6,090 nt of DNA, from the NCBI GenBank assembly GCA_949128015.1, contig CASBRC010000474.1:1-6090 (forward strand), in the 5' to 3' direction. The DNA is from Synechococcales cyanobacterium PMM_0003 (GTDB lineage Bacteria > Cyanobacteriota > Cyanobacteriia > Pseudanabaenales > Pseudanabaenaceae). The notes beneath the pieces were generated by a model. It did not search any database and was not told the origin of the DNA. It was given only the letters and a program-made list of their open reading frames with translations. Shown here in pieces: positions 5,975 through 6,090 of this stretch; position 1 is the first letter of the stretch; every line of letters starts with the position of its first letter. The position numbers and the translations under genes were made by a program.

Positions 5975-6008
5975 AAAGTAGTGGCGCTTTGCGCCACTAC
6001 TTTTTAAT
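5970..6008 (+). terminator. Perfect 18-bp hairpin overlapping the lepB stop codon
   Basis: Positions 5970-5987 are the exact complement of 5991-6008, with a TTT loop. The GC-rich apex GTGGCGC/GCGCCAC is followed by TTTTT (6001-6005), the usual shape of an intrinsic terminator, though here the T-run pairs with a matching A-run (5974-5978), making it symmetrical and potentially bidirectional. The TAA stop of lepB (5972-5974) lies in the left arm. The next start codon is 30 bp beyond it. Confidence 0.6.
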
Positions 6009-6037
6009 TAGAGCAAACTATACATAAAAATTGATTC

Positions 6038-6090
6038 ATGTCCACAGAAAGTAAGTTAGATCCGCAAGTAACCGTCAAGCCTTGGTGGCA
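6038..6090 (+). CDS. Start of an unidentified gene, cut by the window edge
   Basis: An open frame begins with ATG at 6038 and stays open for 17 codons to the end of the window, reading MSTESKLDPQVTVKPWW. It follows the lepB hairpin by 30 bp on the same strand. There is no clear Shine-Dalgarno sequence. The fragment is hydrophilic and ends with two tryptophans, as can occur just before a membrane segment, but this is too little to assign a family. It could also be a chance open frame. Confidence 0.45.
   Translation, partial: MSTESKLDPQVTVKPWW

Overview
The window looks like chromosomal DNA from a filamentous or Pseudanabaena-like cyanobacterium. The supporting signs are eight exact copies of the cyanobacterial HIP1 octamer GCGATCGC (starting at 2226, 3068, 3672, 3894, 4611, 4649, 5161 and 5640), an aspartate kinase with four C-terminal ACT domains (the cyanobacterial architecture), and a cyanobacterial-type signal peptidase I. 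The genus is an inference from memory of similar intergenic repeats; the phylum is much safer.

Layout. Positions 1-355 carry no gene and hold a series of palindromic elements: a small element with terminal inverted repeats (11-104), an imperfect hairpin with a short tandem GATTA array (about 128-232), and a perfect 30-bp stem (254-318). A calcineurin-like metallophosphoesterase (356-1195, minus) follows and is bracketed by exact 17-bp direct repeats. A 168-bp spacer with another hairpin separates it from gpmI (1364-2968, minus), the cofactor-independent phosphoglycerate mutase, which has a good extended -10 promoter at 3014-3022. The divergent spacer 2969-3371 holds that promoter, a 26-bp hairpin (3100-3155) and a MITE-like element (3208-3313). 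On the plus strand come lysC (3372-5207), lepB (5288-5974) and the first 17 codons of an unidentified gene (from 6038). The stop codons of both lysC and lepB lie inside long palindromes.

Function. The four complete genes are housekeeping or general-purpose: glycolysis / carbon flow out of 3-phosphoglycerate (gpmI), entry into the aspartate-family amino acids (lysC), removal of signal peptides (lepB), and a membrane-anchored phosphohydrolase of unknown substrate. I see no reason to treat them as one pathway. No defence system, CRISPR array, transposase, tRNA or rRNA was recognised.

The most unusual content is between the genes. Seven long hairpins occur in about 1.1 kb of non-coding DNA. Their arms are different at each locus but nearly perfectly self-complementary, and several share a GC-rich apex of the type GCGCTTTGCGC or GCTTCGC. 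In two cases the left arm is the 3' end of a coding sequence. This suggests either a dispersed hairpin family used as terminators or mRNA ends, or a process that creates inverted duplications of host sequence around a common core.
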